From Planctomicrobium sp051466335 (GTDB lineage Bacteria > Planctomycetota > Planctomycetia > Planctomycetales > Planctomycetaceae), in contig NZ_CP195793.1 of the NCBI RefSeq assembly GCF_051466335.1, positions 1,860,001-1,924,000 of the forward strand: a DNA stretch of 64,000 nt, in the 5' to 3' direction. Below are positions 17,122 to 26,808 of the stretch, in pieces; the stretch's first letter is position 1; each line of letters opens with the position of its first letter. The translations under genes and the position numbers were made by a program. The notes under the pieces were generated by a model. The model made no database searches and was not told the origin of the DNA. It saw nothing but the letters and a program-made list of their open reading frames with translations.

Positions 17122-18696
17122 CTATTCCCATTCAATTGTGCTGGGTGGCTTCGAGCTGATGTCGTAGACCACGCGGTTCACCCCACGCACGCTGTTGATG
17201 ATCTTCGTCGAGACTCGCTGAAGCAAGTCATATGGCAACTTGGACCAGTCAGCGGTCATGAAATTATCGGTGTCGACGGACCGCAGTGCGATCACCTCTT
17301 CGTAGGTGCGACCGTCCCCCATGACTCCCACTGTTTGCAGCGGGAGAAGAACGACGAATGCCTGCTGCACCTTTCGGTAGTTTCCTGTCTCGAGAAGCTC
17401 TTCAATGAAGATTGCATCTGCTTCACGAATCGTCTCGAGCCGTGGTTTGGTGATTTCTCCCAGACAGCGAACTGCCAGCCCCGGGCCGGGGAATGGATGC
17501 CGCCAGATCAGCGAATCGGGTAGTCCCAGTTCGAGACCCATGCGACGGACTTCGTCTTTGAAGAGCATTCGCAATGGTTCGATCAGTTCGAATCCAAGCT
17601 CTTTTGGTAAACCGCCGACGTTGTGGTGATATTTGATTGTGGCTGCTGGTCCGTCCGGATTTGCACCAGATTCAATGACGTCGGGATACAGCGTTCCCTG
17701 CGCCAGGAATCGTGCATCGTCGATGGACTTCGCTTCGTCTTTGAAGACATCGATAAAGATCTTGCCGATCGTCTTACGCTTCACCTGCGGGTCGGTCACG
17801 CCAGCAAGTGCGTCGAGGAATAGCGCTTCCGCATCGACCACTCGCAGGTCGGTTTTGAAGTGCTCGCTGAACTCGTATTCGACCTGTTCGCGCTCTCCTT
17901 TTCGCAGCATTCCGTTATCGACGAAAATGCAGGTCAATTGCGGGCCGATCGCTTTGTAGAGCAACGCCGCGACGACAGAGGAATCAACACCGCCGGAGAG
18001 ACCGCAGATGACTCGGCTCGTTCCAACACGAGTGCGGATCTCTTCGATTTGCTGATCGATAAACGAGGTGATTTTCCAGCTTCCTTTGCATCCGCAAATA
18101 TTGCGAATGAAGTTGCCGATCAGGTGCTCGCCGTGTTGAGTGTGAGAAACTTCTGGATGGAATTGCAGCCCGTAAATTGGCTTCGTCTTGTGCCGGATGG
18201 CTCCGTTTGGGCAGTCTTTTGTTTTTGCGAGGACGACAAATTGATCGTCCAGATTTTCCACTCGATCCCCGTGACTCATCCACGTGGTGAACGTCTTAGG
18301 GAGACCCTTGAAGAGAGCGTTGTCATTATCGCAGTGCATTTCGGTTGAACCGAATTCACGCGATGTCCCCGGTTTCACTTCGCAGCCCAATGCTCGGCAG
18401 CTGACCTGCATTCCGTAGCAGATTCCCAGAACAGGAATGCCGAGATTGAAGATCTCTGGATCCAACTGTGGTGAGCCCGGTTCGTAGCAACTCGCAGGAC
18501 CGCCAGAGAGAATCAGTCCTCTGGGATTAATCTCTTTGATGCGGGCTGCGGTGAGATCGTGTCGAACAAGCTGGCAGAAGACCTGCTGATCGCGAACGCG
18601 GCGAGCGATCAGCTGCGCTGTTTGCGAACCAAAGTCGAGCACCAGGATTGTGTCCTGCTGTTGTGGGGAAGCCGCGGATGTAGCCACAGACGTCAT
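17122..18696 (-). CDS. guaA: GMP synthase (glutamine-hydrolysing) GuaA
   Basis: GuaA converts XMP to GMP using glutamine and ATP. The class I amidotransferase domain has ILVLDFGSQTAQLIARRVR, the nucleophile motif GICYGMQ and the FHPEVSHT histidine-glutamate pair. The ATP-pyrophosphatase P-loop is GLSGGVDSSV, followed by the dimerisation domain ending VYDISSKPPSTIEWE. With ATG 18696 the length is 524 residues, matching the family; an upstream ATG at 18741 adds 15 non-conserved residues. Neither start has a clear Shine-Dalgarno. It lies about 105 bp upstream of the ABC ATPase gene in the same direction, without a visible terminator between them. Confidence 0.97.
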   Translation of the reverse strand: MTSVATSAASPQQQDTILVLDFGSQTAQLIARRVRDQQVFCQLVRHDLTAARIKEINPRGLILSGGPASCYEPGSPQLDPEIFNLGIPVLGICYGMQVSCRALGCEVKPGTSREFGSTEMHCDNDNALFKGLPKTFTTWMSHGDRVENLDDQFVVLAKTKDCPNGAIRHKTKPIYGLQFHPEVSHTQHGEHLIGNFIRNICGCKGSWKITSFIDQQIEEIRTRVGTSRVICGLSGGVDSSVVAALLYKAIGPQLTCIFVDNGMLRKGEREQVEYEFSEHFKTDLRVVDAEALFLDALAGVTDPQVKRKTIGKIFIDVFKDEAKSIDDARFLAQGTLYPDVIESGANPDGPAATIKYHHNVGGLPKELGFELIEPLRMLFKDEVRRMGLELGLPDSLIWRHPFPGPGLAVRCLGEITKPRLETIREADAIFIEELLETGNYRKVQQAFVVLLPLQTVGVMGDGRTYEEVIALRSVDTDNFMTADWSKLPYDLLQRVSTKIINSVRGVNRVVYDISSKPPSTIEWE

Positions 18697-19286
18697 AGTA
18701 ATAACCAGTTTGCTGCCACCATCTGCGGGAGCAGGAATCATTGAATGACTGAGACAACTTCCTGGAAGGATTTCGACGAAGTTCGCTCAACCAGACCTGC
18801 AAGCCTTTGAGGGCCTGCGGGAAAAATAGGGAATCCAGCATTGTAACCGCGACGACACAGCACGCAACGACGCGGTTCCATATCAGGAGGCCAGCCACGG
18901 AAGTCGCACAGATTCGGTTTTGTTGAAGTGACTTTTGAAAAAGGCGCGATGGAGACGACGTGGCTGGTTGAGCAAAAGTTGAAGGCTGTGTGCGTTGCAG
19001 AGATTGTTTTGAGGGACCGTGTTTGGGTGAAAAGGTGTGTCCGGAAGCAGGGAATCGGGGTGCCCTGCGGATTTGGCATGTCGGGTAGGCGGTTTGCAAA
19101 GTTGCTGCGGTGCCAAGTTGGCAGTTGGTCTCAGTCGTTGGTTGACGTTAGTTTTGAAATGGCAATTGGTTACGAATAACAGTGTTGTTGATTAATTTTG
19201 GCGCGAAGTTTGCGTGGAGAGAGTGCAGTCAACACTGACTCCCAATTCAAGAATTTATTTGCTGATACGCTGGAGAATAAAAAATC
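18697..19286. other. Divergent intergenic region between guaA and dnaK
   Basis: About 590 bp hold the divergent promoters of guaA and dnaK. No CIRCE element (TTAGCACTC-N9-GAGTGCTAA) is visible upstream of dnaK. An imperfect repeat, GAGTGCAGTC near 19220, is too weak to call. Short open frames on both strands have no ribosome site or recognisable content. Confidence 0.5.
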
Positions 19287-21176
19287 ATGGCCGTTTCGGA
19301 AAAAATCATCGGCATCGACCTGGGCACGACGAATTCCGTAGTGTCCGTGATGGAAGGTGGAGAAGTCAAAGTGATCGCCAACCAGGATGGGGCTCGTACG
19401 ACTCCCAGTGTGGTTGCGTTCAACGATAAAGGAGATGTTCTGGTCGGTGAACCTGCAAAACGTCAGGCGATTACCAACCCAGAAAACACGATCTACTCTA
19501 TTAAGCGTTTCATGGGACGTCGTCATGACGAAGTCCAATCTGAAGAGAAGATTGTCCCCTACAAAGTCGTCGGCGGTAAAAACGAGTACGTCAAAGTTGA
19601 CGTTAAAGGGAAGGATTACACTCCTCCTGAGATCTCGGCGCAAATCCTGACCAAGCTGAAAGATGCCGCTGAGAGCTATCTCGGTCATCGCGTCAACAAA
19701 GCAGTGATTACCGTTCCTGCTTATTTCAATGATGCTCAGCGACAGGCCACGAAAGATGCTGGCCAGATCGCTGGTCTGGAAGTCGCCCGAATCATCAACG
19801 AGCCGACCGCCGCCGCCTTGGCCTATGGTCTTGAGAAGAAGCAGGACGAGAAGATCGTTGTGTTCGACCTCGGGGGAGGAACTTTCGACGTCTCTGTTCT
19901 GGAAGTTGAAACAGGATCCGTTGAAGTGCTTTCTACAGCGGGGGATACCCATCTGGGGGGAGACGACTTCGATGAAGCACTGATTAAATATGTCGCCGAC
20001 GAGTTTGAGCGAGAGCAAAGTGTTGATCTCCGCAAGAACCCAATGGCTCTTCAGCGTCTGCGTGAAGCCTGCGAAAAAGCAAAGAAAGAACTCTCTTCAC
20101 TGCAGAGCACAGAGATCAATCTTCCGTTCATTTTCGAAGCAAAACACTTGCAGATGAACATCAGCCGTTCGCAATTCGAGCGACTGATCGACTCGCTGGT
20201 TGAGCGATGCCGCAAGCCAGTTGAACAGGCGTTACGCGATGCAAAACTGACAGCGAAAGACATCGATGAAGTGGTTCTCGTCGGTGGATCGACGCGCGTT
20301 CCAATGGTTCAGGAACTCGTGAAGAAGATCTTCAACGGGAAAGAGCCACACAAGGGTGTGAATCCGGACGAAGTGGTCTCCGTTGGAGCAGCTTACCAGG
20401 GTGGTATTATCGCGGGCGATGTGAAAGACGTCGTTCTGCTGGACGTGACTCCATTGTCGTTGGGAATCGAAACCGAAGGGGGCGTGATGACCGCTCTCAT
20501 CGAGCGTAACACAACGATCCCTGTGACGAAGGCTGAAACGTTCTCCACTGCGGCTGACAACCAGACAGCAGTCACCGTCCGGGTCTTCCAGGGTGAACGG
20601 CCAATGGCAAGCGATAACCGTTTGCTCGACCAGTTCAATCTCGAAGGACTCCCAGCGGCACCACGCGGAGTTCCGCAGATCGAAGTGACTTTCGATATCG
20701 ACGTAAACGGAATTCTCAGCGTGTCGGCGAAGGACAAGTCGTCCGGCAAGCAGCACAAAGTGACCATTCAGCAGTCCAGCGGACTGTCTGAAGCGGAAAT
20801 TGAGAAGATGCGTAAGGACGCTGAGTCGAACGCTGAAGATGACAAGAAACGTCGCGAATTGGCTGAAGTACGCAACAAAGCAGGGAATGCCGTTTACCAG
20901 ACTGAGAAAACTCTGAAAGAGCACGAAGGGAAATTGGACGATTCTGCGAAGGCTGCAATCGAAGCTGCTATCGAAAAGGTTCGGCAGCTCGAGAAGGGTG
21001 ACGATCTCGCTGGGCTGAAGTCCGCGATGGATGATCTTGAGCAGGCAAATCACGCACTGAGCAAGCACATCTACGAAGCGTCCAGCAGTGCCGATTCTGG
21101 TGCTGCAGGAGGCGACGCTGCCGGTCAGCAAGGTGGTGATGACGACGTCATCGACGCAGAGTTCGAGAAGAAGTAA
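19287..21176 (+). CDS. dnaK: Chaperone DnaK (Hsp70)
   Basis: The 629-residue Hsp70 chaperone has the ATPase signatures IIGIDLGTTNSVVSV, VFDLGGGTFDVSVLEV and VVLVGGSTRVPMVQELV. The DVTPLSLGIET linker and a substrate-binding domain follow. The tail ends in the DDDVIDAEFEKK motif typical of bacterial DnaK, which suggests a housekeeping DnaK. A GGAG site lies about 12 nt before the ATG. No grpE or dnaJ flanks it; the gene is alone, with a strong terminator downstream. It contains an intact GRPEHR-equivalent lid region and no gaps. Confidence 0.97.
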   Translation: MAVSEKIIGIDLGTTNSVVSVMEGGEVKVIANQDGARTTPSVVAFNDKGDVLVGEPAKRQAITNPENTIYSIKRFMGRRHDEVQSEEKIVPYKVVGGKNEYVKVDVKGKDYTPPEISAQILTKLKDAAESYLGHRVNKAVITVPAYFNDAQRQATKDAGQIAGLEVARIINEPTAAALAYGLEKKQDEKIVVFDLGGGTFDVSVLEVETGSVEVLSTAGDTHLGGDDFDEALIKYVADEFEREQSVDLRKNPMALQRLREACEKAKKELSSLQSTEINLPFIFEAKHLQMNISRSQFERLIDSLVERCRKPVEQALRDAKLTAKDIDEVVLVGGSTRVPMVQELVKKIFNGKEPHKGVNPDEVVSVGAAYQGGIIAGDVKDVVLLDVTPLSLGIETEGGVMTALIERNTTIPVTKAETFSTAADNQTAVTVRVFQGERPMASDNRLLDQFNLEGLPAAPRGVPQIEVTFDIDVNGILSVSAKDKSSGKQHKVTIQQSSGLSEAEIEKMRKDAESNAEDDKKRRELAEVRNKAGNAVYQTEKTLKEHEGKLDDSAKAAIEAAIEKVRQLEKGDDLAGLKSAMDDLEQANHALSKHIYEASSSADSGAAGGDAAGQQGGDDDVIDAEFEKK

Positions 21177-21206
21177 TCCACGTCTTCGCGAGTTCGCTTG
21201 AACACG

Positions 21207-21239
21207 AAGCCCCGTCTGGCAATCAGACGGGGCTTTTTT
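21207..21239 (+). terminator. dnaK terminator
   Basis: A perfect 12-bp stem AAGCCCCGTCTG / CAGACGGGGCTT with a 5-nt loop runs into TTTTTT, about 30 bp after the dnaK stop codon. Confidence 0.95.
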
Positions 21240-21392
21240 GGTTGAGCTGCGCCGGAGTGGCAGTGACCCGTCGGCATAGGCTTTGCTGAATGCATTGGTA
21301 CCGGTTTCTCGGTCGGAGGACTGGTTATATCAGCATCCGGCAAGTGCTCGGCCAGGCTCGGATTTCGAACGCAGAACCACTCGAGTTGTTTC

Positions 21393-22460
21393 ATGAAAAC
21401 GTTTTTTTGTGAGTGCGGTAACCGGTTGTATTTTGGGAATACGGGTTGTCTCAAGTGCAATCGAGAGACGGGTTTTTGTCCCGGGTGCCGCGGGGTCGTT
21501 GGATTGAATTCCAATGAAGATGGGACTTACACCTGCTCGAATCTTGAGTGTCAGATCCTGTTGAAAAAGTGCCATAACTATTCGTTCGAGAACATCTGTA
21601 ACTGGTGCGTCGCAGTGAGCGACAATACGCCAGTCGCAGCCGGTGATGTGGCAGACAATCGATCACTTTGCCAGTGCTGCCAGCTGACGGAAGTCATTCC
21701 GGATTTGTCAATTCCGGAGAACCACAAGCTTTGGGCAAGATTGGAGGAAGCAAAACGTCGCGTCCTCTTCACAATTCAGGAACTGAATCTCCCGATCGGC
21801 CGCGGTGATGGAGATGGAACTCTGCCGCTGAAATTTGATTTTATGGCAGACGGGGAGAAGCCCGTTTTCACGGGGCATGATCAAGGTCATATCGTGATCA
21901 ACATTAAAGAAGCGGACGATGTTGAGCGCGAGAAAGCACGCGTGGCGTTTGCAGAACCGCAACGGACACTCGTCGGACATTTCCGCCATGAACTGGGGCA
22001 TTACTACTGGGATGTGCTCGTTCTCGGTCAGGTCGAAGATGAATTCCGAGCGATCTTCGGTGACGAGAGAAGCCCGACTTATCAGGAAGCGTTGAACAAT
22101 TATTATCAGAACGGCCCGCTTCCGAATTGGGAGTCACATTACATCTCGGCGTATGCGACGATGCATCCTTGGGAAGACTTTGCGGAAACGTTTGGAGCGT
22201 ATCTCGACATGATGAGTATTCTAGATACGCGCAAGAATCTTCCTGGAAAGCAGCTACGCAGTCAGCACTTCGAAAATTTGATCGCTGACTACAAGCAGGT
22301 TGGAATTCTGGCTAACGAACTCAACCGCGAAATGGGATTGAAGGATCTGGTCCCAGAAGTATTCGGGGAAGAAGTGGCCAAGAAGATCGGCTTTGTCCAT
22401 CGACTTGCAGTAGAAGCGGGGGCTCGTGAAGTCCGAAAAGCTGCGCTGGCATCCCCCTGA
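21393..22460 (+). CDS. Zinc-ribbon putative zinc metallopeptidase
   Basis: The 355-residue cytoplasmic protein starts with a long Cys-rich region: CECGN, CLKCN, CPGC, then CNWC and CQCC, at least four zinc-ribbon-type pairs. The C-terminal catalytic part has HFRHELGHYYWD (HExxH at about residues 199-203) and a downstream Glu in WEDFAETFGAYLD, the likely third zinc ligand. This matches the 'putative zinc-binding metallopeptidase' family (COG4307-like). Substrate is unknown. It converges with the NYN nuclease gene, leaving a 25-bp gap. Confidence 0.85.
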   Translation: MKTFFCECGNRLYFGNTGCLKCNRETGFCPGCRGVVGLNSNEDGTYTCSNLECQILLKKCHNYSFENICNWCVAVSDNTPVAAGDVADNRSLCQCCQLTEVIPDLSIPENHKLWARLEEAKRRVLFTIQELNLPIGRGDGDGTLPLKFDFMADGEKPVFTGHDQGHIVINIKEADDVEREKARVAFAEPQRTLVGHFRHELGHYYWDVLVLGQVEDEFRAIFGDERSPTYQEALNNYYQNGPLPNWESHYISAYATMHPWEDFAETFGAYLDMMSILDTRKNLPGKQLRSQHFENLIADYKQVGILANELNREMGLKDLVPEVFGEEVAKKIGFVHRLAVEAGAREVRKAALASP

Positions 22461-22485
22461 GTCATTGAGTTCGAATCAGGCTTCT

Positions 22486-23352
22486 CTATGCGCTCGGGGG
22501 GGCCTGCTTCGTTTGACGTCGAGGTTGAAAGTCCAGCGACGGATCATCTTTGAGATCTTGAATCCGCTGCCGCCAGAAATCGAGTTCAGCCATCGAGGCT
22601 TCTTCCGCATCGTCGGTCTGCATCTGTTCCGACTTCACCGCAGGAGGTGGGCGGTGCTGCTTTTGGTGGACCTGCTGCGGCGACTTTTCAATCAGAGGGT
22701 TCACCCCCTTCTGTGGGGTTGAATTTCCGGCGGAGGGAAGTGTCGGAGATGCGTCAGGCTTTTCTGGCGTCGTCGATTTGCGACTTCTTGACAGTTCCTT
22801 TGTGACCTCTGCTTCAATGGAATCGACGCTGATGTCTCCGAATTCCTCAAGCCATCCGGCAGAGTCAATTTTGCCGGTACCAAACGCGTCTTTCGGATCC
22901 TGGGAGTTGGATTCCTTTGCGGCGTCTTCTGATTGGCTGCTGGCTTCTCGCCGGTCATCGAGTTCAACGAGGAACGCGTCGCTACTCATGAATTTTGCGC
23001 GTGAGGCTCGGGCCGCCCTGTGCAAGCGATGGTCGGATGAAATGACGGTAATGTCGCTGGCGGTGGAGTTCCCGGAGAGCAGGATTTCAATCAGGTCGTC
23101 CGCCTGACGTCCACGGGGAGAGAAGAGGACCTGCATGCCGTAAATGTTCATCGGTCGACGATCAGAGTCGGGGGCGTACTGGGCGTCGAAAACGATTGTC
23201 GTGTGGACTCGCTCTTCTTCGGTCAAACTGAGTTGAAGTCGCTTGAGGAGTTTATCTCTCATCTTCTCGAACTCGCCAGGACGGAGTTTTCCCCGGGCAA
23301 GTCCAGCGTTGTGGAGCAGGTTGTATCCGTCGATTAAGTATTCAACGGGCAT
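22486..23352 (-). CDS. NYN (YacP-like) RNase-fold protein
   Basis: Residues 1-135 form a NYN/PIN-like nuclease domain: YLIDGYNLLHNAG with its catalytic Asp, TIVFDAQ, the acidic RQADDLIEILL and TVISSDHRL. This resembles the YacP family, whose B. subtilis member Rae1 cleaves mRNA on ribosomes. Residues 136-288 are a low-complexity, acidic and Pro/Gln-rich tail, probably disordered, ending in a conserved-looking FWRQRIQDLKDDP segment. The tail is much longer than in the Bacillus protein (about 170 residues total). The function as an RNase is inferred from the family. Confidence 0.85.
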   Translation of the reverse strand: MPVEYLIDGYNLLHNAGLARGKLRPGEFEKMRDKLLKRLQLSLTEEERVHTTIVFDAQYAPDSDRRPMNIYGMQVLFSPRGRQADDLIEILLSGNSTASDITVISSDHRLHRAARASRAKFMSSDAFLVELDDRREASSQSEDAAKESNSQDPKDAFGTGKIDSAGWLEEFGDISVDSIEAEVTKELSRSRKSTTPEKPDASPTLPSAGNSTPQKGVNPLIEKSPQQVHQKQHRPPPAVKSEQMQTDDAEEASMAELDFWRQRIQDLKDDPSLDFQPRRQTKQAPPSA

Positions 23353-23543
23353 AACTGATCAATCAGAAATTGAAGGAAATTTTCAGAAGGACAACGCATT
23401 GCAGGGCTCGCAAGTCAGGAACCGCGTTCGCTAGATTGTAATCGCGTAAAGCGACGAGTGGGAAGAGTCTGTACAGATGTCGGCATTTGCGAATGAGTTC
23501 GAATTGCGTTCTCGAGTTCATCTGAAGCGGAAATAGGGATCTC

Positions 23544-24008
23544 ATGGCCAAAGCACGAAGATCGGCTTCGATTATCGGTTGGCGGGAATGGGTGGCACTT
23601 CCAGAACTCGAAGTTTCCGCGATCAAAGCGAAGATCGATACCGGGGCGCTCACTTCATCCCTTCACGCGTTTCAAATCGAGATTTTCAAGAATCGTGGTC
23701 AGGATTACGTGCGATTTCAGGTCCATCCGCGTCAAAAAAGTGCCCGGTTGGCGGTCGAGGTCGAAGCTCCGTTGCTGGAGATGCGGTCCGTCCGGAGTTC
23801 GAACGGGCATCTGTCGGAGCGACCAGTTATTGAAACCGAAGTCCAATTGTTCGATCAACGCTGGATGATCGAATTGACATTGGCGAATCGGGACCAGATG
23901 GGGTTTCGGATGTTGTTGGGGCGGGAGGCGCTCCGGGGGAGATTTCTGGTCGATGTCGGGAGTTCTTTCCTTGACCGCACGAGAATTCCGTCCAGCAAAA
24001 GGAAATAG
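23544..24008 (+). CDS. RimB-like retropepsin-fold protease (zinc-protease family)
   Basis: This 154-residue protein belongs to the family annotated as ATP-dependent zinc protease (Pfam 05618). Its sequence motif is actually aspartic-protease-like: IKAKIDTGALTSSLHA contains the D-T-G-A catalytic loop, and MLLGREAL follows the second strand. In pseudomonads such a gene (rimB) lies beside rimK, and its product acts against the glutamate tails made by RimK. Here rimK starts about 195 bp downstream on the same strand, supporting the same pairing. It has no signal peptide, so it is cytoplasmic. Confidence 0.85.
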   Translation: MAKARRSASIIGWREWVALPELEVSAIKAKIDTGALTSSLHAFQIEIFKNRGQDYVRFQVHPRQKSARLAVEVEAPLLEMRSVRSSNGHLSERPVIETEVQLFDQRWMIELTLANRDQMGFRMLLGREALRGRFLVDVGSSFLDRTRIPSSKRK

Positions 24009-24203
24009 AGAAAATCTCCCCTTGATTTTCTTTTCGGCGTCAGAATATTTGAACGTCGCATCAGCGGATTTCCAACTCTTTCCCGGTGATTGCAAATCCT
24101 GTTCGCCCCGCGTTCGCCCTGTAGCAAACCTCTATCGCAGTCGGATAAACTCCTCGGTTGGTGCCCAAACAGGGACGAAATTCATCTGCAATCGGCGTAT
24201 TTT

Positions 24204-25184
24204 ATGTCAACGAACGACCTCGATTTCTTTGCTCCAGCCGATTCATTGCCAGCGGATGAGGCTCCTTCGACTCGCTCGCTCAAAATCGCCATTCTTTCCC
24301 GGAAGGCGTCGTTGTATTCAACACGGCGTCTCAAGGAAGCAGGAGAACGGCGAGGGCACAAGGTGCAGGTGATCGACTACCTGCGCTGTTACATGAATAT
24401 CACCTCACATCGCCCTACTGTGGTTTACTCCGGTCGTGAACTGAATGATGTCGATGCTGTGATTCCGCGAATCGGGGCGTCGCATACGTTCTACGGGACA
24501 GCGGTTGTTCGCCAGTTCGAAATGATGGGGATCTTCTCAGCGAACGAATCGCAGGCCATTACCCGGTCGCGCGACAAGCTACGCTGTCTTCAGTTGCTCT
24601 CTCGCGAAGGGGTCGGGCTCCCGGTGACAGGATTTGCCCATTCGACAAAAGATATCGGGGGACTGATCGACATCGTCGGTGGCGCTCCACTTGTCGTGAA
24701 AATTGTGGAGGGGACTCAAGGAGTCGGCGTGATTCTTGCCGAAACCCGCAAAGCAGCCGAGGCCGTCATCGAGGCGTTTCGAGGTGTCGACGCAAACATT
24801 CTCGTCCAGCAGTTTATTAAAGAGGCATCCGGGAGCGATATTCGCTGCTTCGTCGTTGATGGCAAAGTGGTCGCCTCGATGATGCGCACTGCCAAAGAGG
24901 GAGAGTTTCGTTCGAACCTGCACCGAGGCGGAACCGCGAGCTACGTCGAGATTTCTCAACAGGAAACACAGACCGCATTGCAGGCAGCGAATCTTCTCGG
25001 CTTGCGGGTTGCGGGGGTCGACATCCTCCGCTCCAACAACGGGCCAGTTGTGATGGAAGTGAACTCTTCCCCTGGCTTGGAAGGGATTGAAAAAGCGACC
25101 GAAATCGATGTCGCAGAACGCGTGATCCATTTCATTGAACAGAACGTCGGCGTCACAGATTCGAAAGACCGGATCAAGGGCTGA
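24204..25184 (+). CDS. rimK: RimK-family alpha-L-glutamate ligase
   Basis: The ATP-grasp ligase in the 326-residue form has an N-terminal fold ending at DAVIPRIGASHTFYGTAVVRQFE. The ATP-grasp core follows: PLVVKIVEGTQGVGVILAE, the lid segment, and metal-binding VVMEVNSSPGLEGIE. RimK adds glutamates to the C-terminus of ribosomal protein S6. Close relatives modify other acceptors, so the substrate is inferred. ATG 24204 gives about the family length plus a 25-residue leader; an upstream frame to 24090 lacks support. The pair with the RimB-like protease suggests reversible ribosomal modification. Confidence 0.88.
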   Translation: MSTNDLDFFAPADSLPADEAPSTRSLKIAILSRKASLYSTRRLKEAGERRGHKVQVIDYLRCYMNITSHRPTVVYSGRELNDVDAVIPRIGASHTFYGTAVVRQFEMMGIFSANESQAITRSRDKLRCLQLLSREGVGLPVTGFAHSTKDIGGLIDIVGGAPLVVKIVEGTQGVGVILAETRKAAEAVIEAFRGVDANILVQQFIKEASGSDIRCFVVDGKVVASMMRTAKEGEFRSNLHRGGTASYVEISQQETQTALQAANLLGLRVAGVDILRSNNGPVVMEVNSSPGLEGIEKATEIDVAERVIHFIEQNVGVTDSKDRIKG

Positions 25185-25232
25185 TCAAACACCAGTGCTC
25201 AGAACAAAAAGGTCTTGGCTGCGCGGACCAGA

Positions 25233-26537
25233 TTATTTCGAAGTGGGCTGGTTCTCAGGACCATCGCCTGTTTGCTGAATCCAGACGATCAGTTTTTGAA
25301 GATCCTCTGAGGCGACGAGATTTTTCACACGTCGGCGAGCAGCCCACTGGCCTAAAGCGGGGAGGTAGGCGTGTTGATGGTCGACGATCGTCAACGCCTT
25401 CAAAACGTGATCGTGTTGAGCCTCCGCTTTCGACTCAGATGCAGCCAGCCATTTCGCGATCCAAAGAACTGCGGGATAGACCAACGACAAGCTTTGAAAT
25501 CCCTCAGCGACGGGAATGTTGTAGTAGGCCGCCCCGCAAAAGTGCATCCCTTGAATCTTCACTCGGAAGTAACGAGTCAGCATCTCTTCGGACTCCGGGG
25601 TGAGTTGAGTCCGAACCGCCTCGAGTGCACTGAATGGGATCTCCGCCAAACCTTCGTGGAGAGGGGGCAGGCTGCCAGTTCCCTTTGCGAGTCTGGTGGC
25701 GTTTTGAATTTGTCGCCAGCGTCCACGGAAGGAGAGATCGATGTTGTCGGCAGTGTCTTTACGGGCGTATTGCCCGCAGAGGAGTCGAAACTGCGACTGA
25801 GCAATCGCAGACGGCGGCGCGGCCTCTGGGAGTTCACTGATTTCAATGGTCGAGGCTTCCGTGAGAAGTTCGAGCAATTCCTGCAATCGCTCCCCCTGGA
25901 TCTTGTGCAACTTGGCCTTCGAGATCAGATCGAGCCAGAACAATGTCTGGAGGAGTTTGACCGCGACTGGTGTTGCTTCTCGTCCCATCGAGTGGTCGAG
26001 CGATTCAACAATTCGAAGCGTGTCTTCCCAGTGAGTTTGTGAGCGATCGGTCAGTTTGGGAGGGAGTCGACCCTGATAATGTTCAGGCACGACGAGTTGC
26101 GACATCTCCCGGATGTCCGACTTTTGCTGAAGTAGTGATCTGCCTCGATTCGCTGCGACCGAAGGGCAGCTGAAACGCAGACTCACTGTGATTTCGTTTC
26201 CGGACGGATGAAAAGCATAGGGGTAGATCCGGCATGCAAGCGGCTTGGCGGGCTCCCCGAACTTCGCGTGAATCTTGCAGAGTCCTTTTTCGTTGAGAAA
26301 AACGCAGGCACCATCTGGCTGATGCGCCAGAAACGTTTTGCTCCCGCCAAACAGACTCTTCGATTCCGAAAACAGGGGCTGCGTCGCGGGGATTCCGTCC
26401 GCAGGAGTCCATTTCTGCGATTCGATTCTGGACTTCTCTTCCGGAGTAATCGCGATGGCGTGCTGCCGGCAGCAGCCGCCACAGTTATGGCAGCTCCAGT
26501 TTTGAAGAGTGGGAAGGTGAATCGGAAATGGTGTCAT
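25233..26537 (-). CDS. YkgJ-family cysteine-cluster protein
   Basis: The 434-residue protein has the N-terminal Cys cluster WSCHNCGGCCRQH (about residues 14-26). It continues with CVFLNEKGLCKIH, then ACRIYPYAF and FSCPSV, the arrangement of the YkgJ/UPF0153 family, which binds zinc or an iron-sulfur centre. The remaining 300 residues are helical and specific to longer planctomycete relatives. No signal peptide is present. Function is unknown; members may act in metal chelation or protein maturation. It is divergent from hflX, with about 270 bp of shared promoter region, and convergent with rimK. Confidence 0.85.
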   Translation of the reverse strand: MTPFPIHLPTLQNWSCHNCGGCCRQHAIAITPEEKSRIESQKWTPADGIPATQPLFSESKSLFGGSKTFLAHQPDGACVFLNEKGLCKIHAKFGEPAKPLACRIYPYAFHPSGNEITVSLRFSCPSVAANRGRSLLQQKSDIREMSQLVVPEHYQGRLPPKLTDRSQTHWEDTLRIVESLDHSMGREATPVAVKLLQTLFWLDLISKAKLHKIQGERLQELLELLTEASTIEISELPEAAPPSAIAQSQFRLLCGQYARKDTADNIDLSFRGRWRQIQNATRLAKGTGSLPPLHEGLAEIPFSALEAVRTQLTPESEEMLTRYFRVKIQGMHFCGAAYYNIPVAEGFQSLSLVYPAVLWIAKWLAASESKAEAQHDHVLKALTIVDHQHAYLPALGQWAARRRVKNLVASEDLQKLIVWIQQTGDGPENQPTSK

Positions 26538-26808
26538 GTAGAAATCATGGTGTACGTGTGAGATTTCGTCTATTGTTTCGATCCAGTTTTATGGCTGAAC
26601 CTACTGGCGACGGGAATTGTCCATGATTCCTGAAGACGACGGAAGTCGCCGTTTTCAATTCGAAATCAGATGAAATTCAGTATTTCTAAAGGTTGGCGTC
26701 AGTCCCATGAAAATTCGTCTCTGAAATTGTTGTCGGATATCGTAAAATCAGGAGAGATGCGATCGTATGGATCGCTGATCCTTAACAATCAATCAGGAGC
26801 GAACACGT

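Noticed and set aside
18527..19099. 190-codon minus-strand frame overlapping guaA
   Set aside because: Another frame of the guaA N-terminus; content is low-complexity and has no motif.
18742..19286. CIRCE heat-shock operator upstream of dnaK
   Set aside because: The best match is an imperfect GAGTGCAGTC repeat; the CIRCE arms are not present.
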